Assembly: GCF_007679965.1 (NCBI RefSeq)
Contig: NZ_VEHL01000006.1
Coordinates: 124,001 to 188,000, forward strand
Length of the DNA: 64,000 bases
Source: Bordetella genomosp. 13
Lineage (GTDB): Bacteria > Pseudomonadota > Gammaproteobacteria > Burkholderiales > Burkholderiaceae_B
Direction of reading: 5' to 3'
Of this stretch, positions 17,094 through 28,124 are shown one piece after another. How positions within the stretch are numbered: the first letter of the stretch is position 1; each line of letters opens with the position of its first letter. The translations under genes and the position numbers were made by a program. The notes beneath the pieces were generated by a model that searched no databases, had not been told where the DNA came from, and was given only the letters and a program-made list of their open reading frames with translations.

Positions 17094-19090
17094 CGACTGC
17101 CGCGCCCCCCTGGCCCGACGACGCCGTCGCCGCCCAACGCGCCTTTCGCGCGGGCCCGCCCGTGCGCAGCCTGGCCGACGTGCGCAGGTTGGAAGCGCGT
17201 CCGCTGGAAGAGGCCGTCACCGCGGCCAGCACCTACGAGATCTTCCGCAATGCCGCCGCGGCATTCGGACCGAAGCGGGCGTTGACATTCCTGCGCACCG
17301 CCGAGCCCGGCGCGACGGCCGATGTGCTCAGCTACGCGGAATTGCTGCAAGGCATCCACCGCACCGCCAATGCGCTGCATGCCCTGGGCGTAGGCGCGCG
17401 CGACAGCGTGGCGATCATGCTGCCCGGCTGCCTGGAGTCTCACCTGGCCTTGTGGGGCGGCGAAGCGGCCGGCATCGTGCAGCCGCTCAATCCCATGCTG
17501 AACGAGGACAAGCTGGCGGCGCTGCTGAACGCGACGGGCGCGGTGGCGATGATCGCGTACGGCAGCGACACGGAATCGGGGATCTGGTCGAAGGCGTTGC
17601 GGCTGGCGGATGCGGTGCCGACGCTGCGGGTGGTATTGCGGGTGGCGCCCGTGGATATGGCGGTGGATGCGCAGCCGGCATCGATGGGCACGCCTCACGA
17701 GGCCGCTCCGGCGTCCTCCGAACAGCACGCCGGCAGCCGCGTACGCACCCTCGACTTCCACGACGCGCTCGCCGCCCAGCCGCACGACCGCCTCGCCAGC
17801 GGCCGCGTCCCGCAAGGCGGCGACGTCGCTGCCTACTTCCACACCGGCGGCACCACCGGCGCGCCCAAGCTTGCCATCCACACACACGCCAACCAGGTCT
17901 TCACGGCATGGGCCGGCATGCAGATGCAGGGCGCGGGCCCGCACGACGTCGTGATCAACGGCTATCCGCTGTTCCACGTGGCCGGCGTGCTGCCGTCCTC
18001 GCTGGCCGCGCTGTCGGCCGGCGTGGAGATCGTCATCCCGACCACCACGCTGATGCGCAACCGCGACATCATCCGCAACTACTGGCGCCTGGTCGAACAC
18101 CATCGCGCCACCTCGCTGCAGGGCGTGCCGACGGTGCTGGCGGCGCTGGCCGAAGTGCCGCTGGACGGCGCCGACATCTCTACGCTGCGCTACTGCCGCA
18201 CCGGCGCCGCGCTGCTGCCGCCCGAGCTGGCCGCGCGCTTCGAACGCCAGTTCGGCCTGCACGTGCACGAGAGCCTGGGCATGACCGAGATGGCCGGCAT
18301 CTCCAGCATCACCCCGCCCGGCGTGATCGGCGCGGTGGGCTGCGTGGGCTTTCCGCTGCCGTACGCGCGCATGCGCATCGTGGCGCTGGACAGCCTGGAC
18401 GGCAACGGCCGCGACCTGCCCGCGGGCGAGGTCGGCATGGTGCTGTTCCGCTCGCCCAACGTGTTCCCCGGCTACCTCGATCCCGCCGACACCGCGGAGG
18501 CCTTCATGCCGGACGGCTGGCTGATCACGGGCGACATCGGGCTGGTCGACGACGAAGGCCGCCTGCACCTGAAGGGCCGCGCCAAGGACCTGATCATCCG
18601 CAGCGGCCACAACATCGATCCCAAGGCCATCGAGGACGCGCTGGGCGGCCACCCCGCCGTGCGGCTGTGCGCCGCGGTGGGCGCGCCCGATGCCTACGCG
18701 GGCGAACTGCCCGTGGCCTATGCCGTGCTGGCCGAAGGCGTGGACGTCAGCGAGACCGAGCTGCTGGCCTACGCCGCCAGCCACGTCGAGGAAGCGCCCG
18801 CGCGCCCCAAGCGCATCACCATCTTGCCCGCGCTGCCGACCACCAACGTGGGCAAGATCTACAAGCCCGAGCTGCGCCGCCTGGCCACCGAGGCCGCCGT
18901 CGCCAATGAAGCCCAGCGCCTGTGGCAGGCCGCGGGCGGCGCGGGCGTGCCGCCGCTGACGGTCCGGGCGGACTCGCCGACCACGGTGGTCGTGACGCCG
19001 TCAGGTGTCATCGACCTCCTGTTATATGAATCCGTCCGCGAGGGCTTGAAGCGCCTGCCGCTGGACATCCGGTTTCAAGAGAAACAATAA
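17090..19090 (+). CDS. Acyl-CoA synthetase (AMP-forming)
   Basis: This 666-residue adenylate-forming ligase activates a carboxylic acid with ATP and CoA. The P-loop-like A3 motif FHTGGTTGAPKLAIH is near residue 250. ESLGMTEMAGI is the A5 region. GDIGLVDDEGRLHLKGRAKDLI is the A7/A8 hinge, and NVGKIYKPELR holds the catalytic A10 lysine. It is roughly 100 residues longer than most fatty-acid ligases, with an N-terminal extension of about 60 residues. The 4-base overlap with the dehydrogenase upstream means coupled translation. It probably feeds the paired dehydrogenases; the acid itself is unknown. Confidence 0.9.
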   Translation: MTTAAPPWPDDAVAAQRAFRAGPPVRSLADVRRLEARPLEEAVTAASTYEIFRNAAAAFGPKRALTFLRTAEPGATADVLSYAELLQGIHRTANALHALGVGARDSVAIMLPGCLESHLALWGGEAAGIVQPLNPMLNEDKLAALLNATGAVAMIAYGSDTESGIWSKALRLADAVPTLRVVLRVAPVDMAVDAQPASMGTPHEAAPASSEQHAGSRVRTLDFHDALAAQPHDRLASGRVPQGGDVAAYFHTGGTTGAPKLAIHTHANQVFTAWAGMQMQGAGPHDVVINGYPLFHVAGVLPSSLAALSAGVEIVIPTTTLMRNRDIIRNYWRLVEHHRATSLQGVPTVLAALAEVPLDGADISTLRYCRTGAALLPPELAARFERQFGLHVHESLGMTEMAGISSITPPGVIGAVGCVGFPLPYARMRIVALDSLDGNGRDLPAGEVGMVLFRSPNVFPGYLDPADTAEAFMPDGWLITGDIGLVDDEGRLHLKGRAKDLIIRSGHNIDPKAIEDALGGHPAVRLCAAVGAPDAYAGELPVAYAVLAEGVDVSETELLAYAASHVEEAPARPKRITILPALPTTNVGKIYKPELRRLATEAAVANEAQRLWQAAGGAGVPPLTVRADSPTTVVVTPSGVIDLLLYESVREGLKRLPLDIRFQEKQ

Positions 19091-19195
19091 GCTGTACCGC
19101 GGGACGGACGTACCGAGGCGCGAGAACGCTGCCGCAGCAGTCGATGCACCAGAACAACGACACATACCAACGATAAACCGTAGGAGACAACCCCC

Positions 19196-20176
19196 ATGAC
19201 CCAGCCGTCCACCCGACGCGCCTGCCTGCTGGCGCTTGCCGGCGCGGTGCTGGCCGCCGCCCTGCCCAGCGCGCACGCCGCCGACACCTACCCCAACAAA
19301 CCCATCACGCTGATCGTGCCCTGGCCCGCCGGCGGCTCCACCGACCGCCACATGCGCGCGCTGGCGCACATCGCCGGCAAGCACCTGGGCCAGCCCGTCA
19401 TCGTCGAGAACCGGCCCGGCGCGGGCGGCACGCTGGGCCCCAGCGGCATGGCCATGACCGCCAAGCCCGACGGCTACACCATCTCGCAATATCCGCTGGG
19501 TCTCTTGCGCATGCCGCACATGCAGAAGGTGAAGTGGCATCCCATCGACGACTTCACCTTCATCATGGGCCTGTCCGGCTACACCTTCGGCCTGACCGTG
19601 CGCAGCGACTCGCCGTTCAAGACCTTCAACCAGTACATCCAGGCCGCGCGCGACAAGCCGGGCAGCGTCAACTACGGCTCCACCGGCACGGGCTCGTCGC
19701 CGCACCTGTTCATGGAAGAAGTGGCCATCAACGCCAAGGTGAAGCTGGAGCACATCCCCTTCAAGGGCAGCGCCGAGCTGCAGCAGGCCCTGCTGGGCGG
19801 CCACATCATGGCGCAGAGCGATGCCGCGGGCTGGGACAAGTTCGTGGATGGCGGCCAGATGCGCCTCCTGGTCACCTTCGGCGAGAAGCGCACCGAGCGC
19901 TGGCCCGACGTGCCCACCGCCAAGGAGCTGGGCTACGGTGTCGTGTCCACCTCGCCGTATGGCCTGGCGGGACCGAAGGGCATGGACCCGAAGATCGTGA
20001 AGATCCTGCACGACGCGTTCAAGCAGGCGCTGCTCGATCCGGAGAGCGTGGAGATCATGCGGCAGCTGAACCAGGACGCGGCGTACAGCACCGGCGAGGA
20101 CTTCAGGAACTGGGCCAGCCAGACCTTCGTGAAGGACAAGGAGATGATCGACAGGTTGGGGCTATCCGCGAAATGA
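19196..20176 (+). CDS. Bug (TctC-type) periplasmic receptor
   Basis: This 326-residue secreted receptor has a signal peptide with twin arginine-like TRRACLLALAGAVLAAALPSAHA and then the Bug lobe ITLIVPWPAGGSTDRHMRAL and VIVENRPGAGGTLGPSG. The start ATG 19196 follows TAGGAGACAACCCCC. It lies 105 bases after the acyl-CoA synthetase in the same direction, so it probably captures the acid that the synthetase activates. No TctAB membrane partners are in the window. Confidence 0.9.
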   Translation: MTQPSTRRACLLALAGAVLAAALPSAHAADTYPNKPITLIVPWPAGGSTDRHMRALAHIAGKHLGQPVIVENRPGAGGTLGPSGMAMTAKPDGYTISQYPLGLLRMPHMQKVKWHPIDDFTFIMGLSGYTFGLTVRSDSPFKTFNQYIQAARDKPGSVNYGSTGTGSSPHLFMEEVAINAKVKLEHIPFKGSAELQQALLGGHIMAQSDAAGWDKFVDGGQMRLLVTFGEKRTERWPDVPTAKELGYGVVSTSPYGLAGPKGMDPKIVKILHDAFKQALLDPESVEIMRQLNQDAAYSTGEDFRNWASQTFVKDKEMIDRLGLSAK

Positions 20177-20339
20177 GCACGCCATGAGTGCCTGAATGTC
20201 GGGCCCGGCACCGGCCTGCGCAAGCAACCGCAAAGCGTTCGCGCTTGATTCCGCCAAGCGGTATTGGCGGTAGCGTGGATGTGCTACGGTCCTTGCAAAG
20301 GCCATCAGCAGCCTGCCACCCGACACTCAGGAGCACCCC

Positions 20340-21062
20340 ATGGGCATGGACCCGATCGAGCTGGACAACGACATCGTGCGCGCGCTGTCCAGCGTCACCA
20401 CCGCCACCTTGACCACCGTGCTGCTCAAGAAGGGGTTGCGCAACGTGTGGATGCGCGGCGCCAAGCCCATTCGCACAGGCCAGTCCCGCGTCGTGGGCCG
20501 CGCCTTCACCATGCGCTTCGTGCCCGCCCGCGAAGACCTGGCCACGCCGGCCTCGTGGAGCTCGCTGATCTCCACCCGCTCCGCCATTGAGGCCATCCCG
20601 CCGGGCTGCATCGTCGTGGTCGACGCGATGGGCGTCACCGACGCCGGCATCTTCGGCGACATCCTGTGCGCCCGCATGGCCAAGCGCAAGGTACTGGGCC
20701 TGGTCACCGACGGCGCCATGCGCGACATGGACGGCGTGCTGGATACGGACCTGCCCGTGTGGTGCGCGGGCGCCGCCGCGCCCCCGTCGGTGGCGGGGCT
20801 GACCTTCGTGGGCTGGCAGGAGCCGATCGGCTGCGGCGGCGTGGCGGTTTATCCCGACGACATCGTCGTGGCCGATGGCGATGGGGCCGTGCTGATTCCG
20901 GCGGCGCTGCTGGATGAGGTGATCGATGCCGCGGTGGAGCAGGAGCGGCAGGATGGGTGGATCATGCAGCAGGTGGCCGAGGGGCAATCGCTGCCGGGGT
21001 TGTATCCGCCGAATGAGGAGAACCGGGCGCGTTATGAGGCTTGGGTGAAGCAGCAGCTATGA
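20340..21062 (+). CDS. RraA/HMG-aldolase-like protein
   Basis: This 240-residue protein belongs to the family that contains RNase E regulator RraA and the class II pyruvate aldolases (HMG/CHA aldolase, ProA/GalC). The motif GDILCARMAKRKVLGLVTDG then AMRD (from about residue 106) matches the G-X20-R-D pattern that binds the divalent metal and pyruvate in the aldolases. At 240 residues it is longer than E. coli RraA (161) and nearer the aldolases. Its place at the end of a catabolic operon favours a metabolic lyase or decarboxylase role over RNA turnover, but the substrate is unknown. It ends 3 bases from the convergent cassette gene at 21066. Confidence 0.8.
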   Translation: MGMDPIELDNDIVRALSSVTTATLTTVLLKKGLRNVWMRGAKPIRTGQSRVVGRAFTMRFVPAREDLATPASWSSLISTRSAIEAIPPGCIVVVDAMGVTDAGIFGDILCARMAKRKVLGLVTDGAMRDMDGVLDTDLPVWCAGAAAPPSVAGLTFVGWQEPIGCGGVAVYPDDIVVADGDGAVLIPAALLDEVIDAAVEQERQDGWIMQQVAEGQSLPGLYPPNEENRARYEAWVKQQL

Positions 21063-21065
21063 GGC

Positions 21066-22541
21066 TTATCTGGGCGGCCTGACTCCCCCCATACGTCTAA
21101 TGCCGAAGCCGACGCGGAAAATATCCGGCATATTCAATCTGTCATCCTCGGTCCGATAGAGAATTGCGAGCTCGACCAGATCTTCAATCAATGCATCTCG
21201 GGTACCTCTTCGTAAAGGATCAGTACCGTATCTACGAGGAGGCAGCTTCTCGGCCGTCGCTTCTCTAAATCGCTCCATCCAGGTCCGCTTCCAGTATTCG
21301 GTTAAACCGCTCGCTTCGCACGGAACAGTCAATCCCCGCGCGGCCTCCAATAGCGGTTTTACCCATGGATAATCCTCGGATATTTCTCCCACCCTGATCT
21401 CTGACGCTTTGGTGACGCCTTGCTGAATACCTCGAAAATGCAGCGCGTGATTATGCTCAGGCTCATGCTCTTCGGTCCACTCCGCAGCAGCCCGGAAAGC
21501 AAGCAAAAAACTTCGAGGCCCCAAGCGGCCTCGTGCATCCGCTAGATGCGTAGGTACCCATGTATATACATATCCACGCTTTGCTGACGTACCTACCCAC
21601 GGCCCAGTAATTGACTCAATGACCGACCTCGCCGGTTGCTCCCCGGAACTTAACGAACGTGGCAGTTGATAGGTCTTAGATTCTTGGGGCCAGTCAATTT
21701 TTGCTTTCCTCGCCACTTCCTCTCTAAAGCTTTTACCTACTTGATGCTCATTTGCCAAATACATCAATACAAGAGCAAAGAGATCGCTAGGACGCCAAGT
21801 CAATTCAACTCGATTAGCTCTTAACTTAGAGCTATCTACGAAATTCCAAACTTCATCGTCCTCTTCCATATCAGGACGAAGAAATATCTTCAAGCGAATT
21901 GCACGACGCGATCTACAGATAAGAGCAAACTGGAGCAATGACCGCAAATACTGCCTCACCTCCGACCAATCGTTACCAATGCGGTCCAGGGCATCAAATA
22001 CTACGAGTAAAGTTTTCCCTTGATCTGCAAGTTCGCGATCACACTCAGCGAGCAGCGCAGCCCCCTTTTTTGGGTTTGCTGTAAACCACTTCACAGCCTC
22101 TTCCCAAGATCTGCCCCAAAAATGAGGATTCTTTAAAAATTTTAAAGCATGCCAGAGAACAATAGTGTGCCAGACATCAGAAGGGTCAACACCTGACTGA
22201 ATCAAATTAGATAGGTCAAGGGGCGTCGGAAACTCTTCGCTACTTGGATCGAGCGCAAATCCGATTGCCACCTGAGCCTTCAAAAGCTCCGGCAAGCGTC
22301 CAGCTTTTGCTACGTACTCCCTGTGCTCTTTGCTATTAAGAACAGCAGTCCAGTAGCTTTTACCAGATCCTCTCATCCCAACAACAACACTTGAATTAAG
22401 GCCGAGTGCTTTCGCATGCGAGGCCGGCATGTACATTGAATTTCGACTAGGCGGACGCAACGATTCCTGTGCGGTATCTTCGATCCGCGATAGCGCCAGC
22501 CGGATCTCAAGCGAGTCAAAATTAAAGGTCAAATTTTTCAC
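21066..22541 (-). CDS. P-loop ATPase, third gene of the AT-rich cassette
   Basis: This 491-residue protein is not recognised beyond its ATPase core. Walker A GMRGSGKS is at residues 55-62 and a Walker B-like LLVVFDALDRIG at 178-189, where the FDALDR form resembles KAP/STAND-type NTPases. KIFLRPDM (about 218-225) may be a sensor region. There is no signal peptide or membrane segment. GTG 22541 is chosen as start because it overlaps the upstream TGA stop (GTGA) and has GGAGG 7 bases before it; an ORF to 22577 lacks such support. The codon use and base content are AT-richer than the flanks. It could act as the effector or regulator of the cassette (inference). Confidence 0.75.
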   Translation of the reverse strand: MKNLTFNFDSLEIRLALSRIEDTAQESLRPPSRNSMYMPASHAKALGLNSSVVVGMRGSGKSYWTAVLNSKEHREYVAKAGRLPELLKAQVAIGFALDPSSEEFPTPLDLSNLIQSGVDPSDVWHTIVLWHALKFLKNPHFWGRSWEEAVKWFTANPKKGAALLAECDRELADQGKTLLVVFDALDRIGNDWSEVRQYLRSLLQFALICRSRRAIRLKIFLRPDMEEDDEVWNFVDSSKLRANRVELTWRPSDLFALVLMYLANEHQVGKSFREEVARKAKIDWPQESKTYQLPRSLSSGEQPARSVIESITGPWVGTSAKRGYVYTWVPTHLADARGRLGPRSFLLAFRAAAEWTEEHEPEHNHALHFRGIQQGVTKASEIRVGEISEDYPWVKPLLEAARGLTVPCEASGLTEYWKRTWMERFREATAEKLPPRRYGTDPLRRGTRDALIEDLVELAILYRTEDDRLNMPDIFRVGFGIRRMGGVRPPR

Positions 22542-23866
22542 TTCCCTACCTCCATCTCCGGCTTCTCTTGAGGCCAAAGTCGGTGATAGACCCCGTCGAA
22601 AAATTCGCCAAATATTCCTTGAATGAAAGACCAGTCAGGACGAGCACCTGGTGAAGTGAGCGACAGACCGCGGACTCCGAGGTCAAAATTAATAAAAAAT
22701 GGGTAATGCGGCGCTTCCACACTAAACCTATCAAATACCTGGGGCTCAAACCCTGAAGAGGTTGCCGCTGTTTCATCGTCGTAGAAGCTATTCCATGCCT
22801 CATAAGACGAGGAAACCCAATTCTTCCTGACATCTTCTCGCGGCTCCGTCTGCGCTGCGACCATTTTCAGTCGCCACCGGAGGTCATCATCGCTTCCCAT
22901 TCCATGCTGAACTGATCTAGCAGCACGCAGATGGTCAAAAAGTTGCCCAAAGGCCCACCAATTTTGATCGTCATTTCGACCAAAGAAAAACGCCTCGGCG
23001 GCCAACCTAGTAACTGCGGCTGATCCAATATCATGCAATCCAGCTCGCGCATCCAACAATATAACGTCTACTTCATAATTATCTATATTTTCACAAAATT
23101 GAAGCAGTTTTTGGAGTCGCTCTGCCAAGCCTACCACTTCGGACCCGCTTGTGGACGGCATATAGACGCGTCCTAGCTTAGAAACGTAATTGCCCGTCAG
23201 CGCCCCATAGGCTGGGATCACTTTTATTTCTCCGGCAGAATCGTTCCCAATTTCGCAATCCGCCACGCAGCGGCTAAGAAGCCCCCCGTCTGCCCCGCCA
23301 TTTAGATCTTCAATCAGCCAGTCAATAAGCCCAAAATCAGGAAGAGTCGATGTCAGAATAGAACCAATGCCCGGAGCTTCGAGGTCTAAATCTATAACTA
23401 ACACACGCTTACCTTGCCTCGCGAGATACCAAGCGAGCATAGAAAATGCAGTACTTCTTCCCACACCGCCCTTGATGCTAAATGCAACTGCGGTGGGAAT
23501 TGTCGGCCGTAATGACAGCGGCTCACGCAACCAGTCTTGATTGGTGATTAACCTATCCACCAAATACCCTGCCCCGTGCCAAATAGAGACCCGATCCGGC
23601 GAGCCGATAACGTCCTCTGGATCAATCAGATCACTTTGCTTTAGAAGGACTTGATTTTTTCCAGAGCTGTAATTTTCAAGAGCCACATGCAAATCACTAG
23701 CCAGGGATTGCCATTCTTCGGCATTCATGGAATCATCAGGAAGCACGACAGTTATTGCGCCCTGAATATCACGAACTATAGTCGCCTGCGGTTTTTGTTT
23801 AGAGGCTTGAAATTTTCCTTCGAGGAGCCTCTCGACCACCCCAAGAGCGTCATCAAACATAATCAT
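22538..23866 (-). CDS. ParA/MinD-type ATPase with KGGVGR P-loop
   Basis: This 442-residue SIMIBI-class ATPase has an unrelated N-terminal region of about 120 residues. The deviant Walker A IKGGVGRSTA sits at 131-140, VLVIDLDLEAPG at 155-166 and VDVILLDARAGLHD at 266-279. The ParA signature lysine (K132) is kept, but the usual P-loop lysine is arginine (R137). The third motif reads DARAG instead of the DxPPG common in ParA. The start codon follows the stop of the HEPN-like gene with no gap, with GAGGTGG upstream. There is no parB or parS nearby, so a partition role is unlikely. Its job in the cassette is unknown. Confidence 0.8.
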   Translation of the reverse strand: MIMFDDALGVVERLLEGKFQASKQKPQATIVRDIQGAITVVLPDDSMNAEEWQSLASDLHVALENYSSGKNQVLLKQSDLIDPEDVIGSPDRVSIWHGAGYLVDRLITNQDWLREPLSLRPTIPTAVAFSIKGGVGRSTAFSMLAWYLARQGKRVLVIDLDLEAPGIGSILTSTLPDFGLIDWLIEDLNGGADGGLLSRCVADCEIGNDSAGEIKVIPAYGALTGNYVSKLGRVYMPSTSGSEVVGLAERLQKLLQFCENIDNYEVDVILLDARAGLHDIGSAAVTRLAAEAFFFGRNDDQNWWAFGQLFDHLRAARSVQHGMGSDDDLRWRLKMVAAQTEPREDVRKNWVSSSYEAWNSFYDDETAATSSGFEPQVFDRFSVEAPHYPFFINFDLGVRGLSLTSPGARPDWSFIQGIFGEFFDGVYHRLWPQEKPEMEVGK

Positions 23867-24274
23867 TTAACCACCTCTATATCCGATAACTTTAGCTGCT
23901 GACAACAACCGCTTAGCACTTGATTTGTGTCTTTCAAGCCTTTCATCGTCGGCGTACCCACTGGCCCAATAGCGCTGCCCAACATCCCAGTCACTAAATG
24001 GGTTCTCATTCCGAAGGAGGGCGACGAGTCCGGCTAAATGCCGAGGGACACTCCCGAGAGGCACTCGCCCCCACAGCTCGTTGATGTGAAGATAATACCC
24101 TTTGGGCAATTTACCACTGTCTACGTGACCTTCAGGGAAGAGTAGAGCTGTTTTTATCGCACACTCCGCAGCCATTCCGTATAGATGGTCGGCATTATCT
24201 TTATGCCCACCTTCAAGAAGGTGCTCCGCATTGCGCCAGTGGCGGAAACCCGCGTCTGCATAATTTTCACTCAT
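23867..24274 (-). CDS. Small HEPN-like helical protein, first gene of the cassette
   Basis: This 135-residue, probably all-helical protein begins with a pattern like HEPN domains: HWRNAEHLLEGGHKDNADH then LYGMAAECAIKTALL (residues 12-45), with a late helix DERLERHKSSAKRLLSAAK. The RX4-6H nuclease motif of many HEPN toxins is not clearly present (only RX3H in RLERH), so an adaptor or sensor role is possible. The stop is directly followed by the ATG of the ParA-like gene. No strong promoter was identified in the AT-rich 100 bases upstream. The HEPN call is by pattern only. Confidence 0.6.
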   Translation of the reverse strand: MSENYADAGFRHWRNAEHLLEGGHKDNADHLYGMAAECAIKTALLFPEGHVDSGKLPKGYYLHINELWGRVPLGSVPRHLAGLVALLRNENPFSDWDVGQRYWASGYADDERLERHKSSAKRLLSAAKVIGYRGG

Positions 24275-24326
24275 CTTAATTGTGGCTGCGTCGTATTAAG
24301 AAGTTAAAATTTAGCCACTAATGCAA

Positions 24327-24345
24327 AAGGGCCGTAATGGCCCTT
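24327..24345 (-). terminator. Likely gyrB terminator
   Basis: A 7-base-pair stem AAGGGCC/GGCCCTT with a 5-base loop is followed, in the leftward direction, by TTTT. It lies 47 bases past the gyrB stop and about 50 bases before the cassette's first gene. This suggests the cassette has its own promoter and is separated from gyrB transcription. Confidence 0.55.
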
Positions 24346-24392
24346 ATGAGAACGCGGCTGCGATAGTCAATTGGAATAAAAAGTCCGTGATG

Positions 24393-26855
<2,463 letters not shown>

Positions 26856-26938
26856 TTAGCCTTGAAAAGAGCCACCCTGCCGCACCTTCGGCCGGCAGCT
26901 CCAACGGGGGAGCGCGCGATGCCTGGGGCGGCCCGGCG

Positions 26939-26969
26939 ACAAAAGCGGCCTCACGGCCGGGCAGGCCGC
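26939..26969 (-). terminator. Possible dnaN terminator/attenuator
   Basis: Stem GCGGCCT/AGGCCGC (26945-26951 with 26963-26969) has an 11-base loop and is followed leftward by TTTTGT. It lies in the 166-base dnaN-gyrB gap, 44 bases after the dnaN stop, so it could separate gyrB expression from dnaA-dnaN. Confidence 0.4.
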
Positions 26970-27012
26970 CGCGAACAGGAGGTTCGGCGGCGGCCGCTGG
27001 GCGCATGCGCGA

Positions 27013-28122
27013 TCAGATGCGCATGGGCATGACGACGTACTTGAACTGGTCGTCTTCAGGCAGGGTGATGAGCGCGGACGCGTTGGCGTCCGGCATCACG
27101 GACCACTGCACGTTCTCGGTCTTGACGTTGCCCAGCACGTCCAGCAGGTAGCTGACGTTGAAGCCCACGTCCAGGGCCTCGTGCCCGTAGTCGATGTCGA
27201 GCTCTTCCTGCGCCTCTTCCTGCTCGGCGTTGGAGGACGAGATCTTCATCTGGTTCTGCGCCAGCTGCAGGCGCACACCCTTGAACTTGTCGGTGGTGAG
27301 AATGGCCGCGCGCTGCAGGCTGCCCTGCAGCAGTTCGCGCGACACGGTGAAATGGCGCGAGTAGTTGGTCGGGATGACGCGCGTGAAGTCGGGGAACTTG
27401 CCCTCGACCAGCTTGGAGACCAGCTCGACGTCGCCGAAGCGGAAACGGATCTGGCCGGGCGCGACGTCCAGCGACACGGGCTCGTCGGAATCTTCCAGCA
27501 GGCGCTGCATTTCCAGCACGGTCTTGCGCGGCACGATGACTTCGTGGCGCTCGGCGATGCCGTCGGCCTCGGTGGCGCAGTGCGCCAGGCGGTGGCCGTC
27601 GGTGGCGACCGCGCGCACGTGGCCCGGTTCGAACACCAGCAGCATGCCGTTCAGGTAGTAGCGGATGTCCTGCTGGGCCATGGCGAAGTGCACCATGTTG
27701 AACAGGTGGCGCAGCATGCGCTGCGGCATGGTCAGCGAGACGTTCCACTGCTCGGGCTGGGCCACGGTGGGGAACTCGCTGGCGGCCAGCGTCTGCAGCG
27801 CGAAGCGGCTCTTGCCGGTCTGCACGGTGAGCTTGTTGTTGGCCAGCGACAGGCGCACGTCGTCGGCGGCCGGCAGCGCCTTCAGGATGTCCAGCAGCTT
27901 GCGCGCGGCCACGGTGGTGGACTCGTTCTCGGAACCCACACCGAAGTCCGCATGCGTGGTGATCTGCACTTCAAGGTCGGTGGCGATGAACGACACCTTG
28001 TTGCCCTCTTTGCGCATCAGGATGTTCGCCAGGATGGGCAGGGTGTGGCGTCTTTCGACGATACCCGCCACGGTCGACAGCGGTTTCAGCAATGCATCGC
28101 GTGTGGTTTGTACGAGTTGCAT
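27013..28122 (-). CDS. dnaN: DNA polymerase III beta sliding clamp
   Basis: This 369-residue ring-forming clamp tethers the replicative polymerase to DNA. It has three repeated clamp domains, begins MQLVQTTRDALLKPLSTVAGIVERRHTLPILAN, and ends in the expected FKYVVMPMRI. Of two in-frame ATGs, 28122 is preferred: AAGG lies 6 bases before it, whereas it abuts the ATG at 28128. The start at 28122 comes 2 bases after the dnaA stop (28125-28127), so the two genes are translationally linked. Nothing unusual is seen in the sequence. Confidence 0.97.
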   Translation of the reverse strand: MQLVQTTRDALLKPLSTVAGIVERRHTLPILANILMRKEGNKVSFIATDLEVQITTHADFGVGSENESTTVAARKLLDILKALPAADDVRLSLANNKLTVQTGKSRFALQTLAASEFPTVAQPEQWNVSLTMPQRMLRHLFNMVHFAMAQQDIRYYLNGMLLVFEPGHVRAVATDGHRLAHCATEADGIAERHEVIVPRKTVLEMQRLLEDSDEPVSLDVAPGQIRFRFGDVELVSKLVEGKFPDFTRVIPTNYSRHFTVSRELLQGSLQRAAILTTDKFKGVRLQLAQNQMKISSSNAEQEEAQEELDIDYGHEALDVGFNVSYLLDVLGNVKTENVQWSVMPDANASALITLPEDDQFKYVVMPMRI

Positions 28123-28124
28123 GT

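Noticed and set aside
22538..23866. ParA-like gene as a plasmid or chromosome partition gene
   Set aside because: No parB-like gene or parS-like repeat adjoins, and the P-loop is altered; it pairs with another ATPase instead.
21063..24392. Integrated mobile element ends around the cassette
   Set aside because: No integrase, transposase, tRNA target or direct repeats could be seen at the borders.
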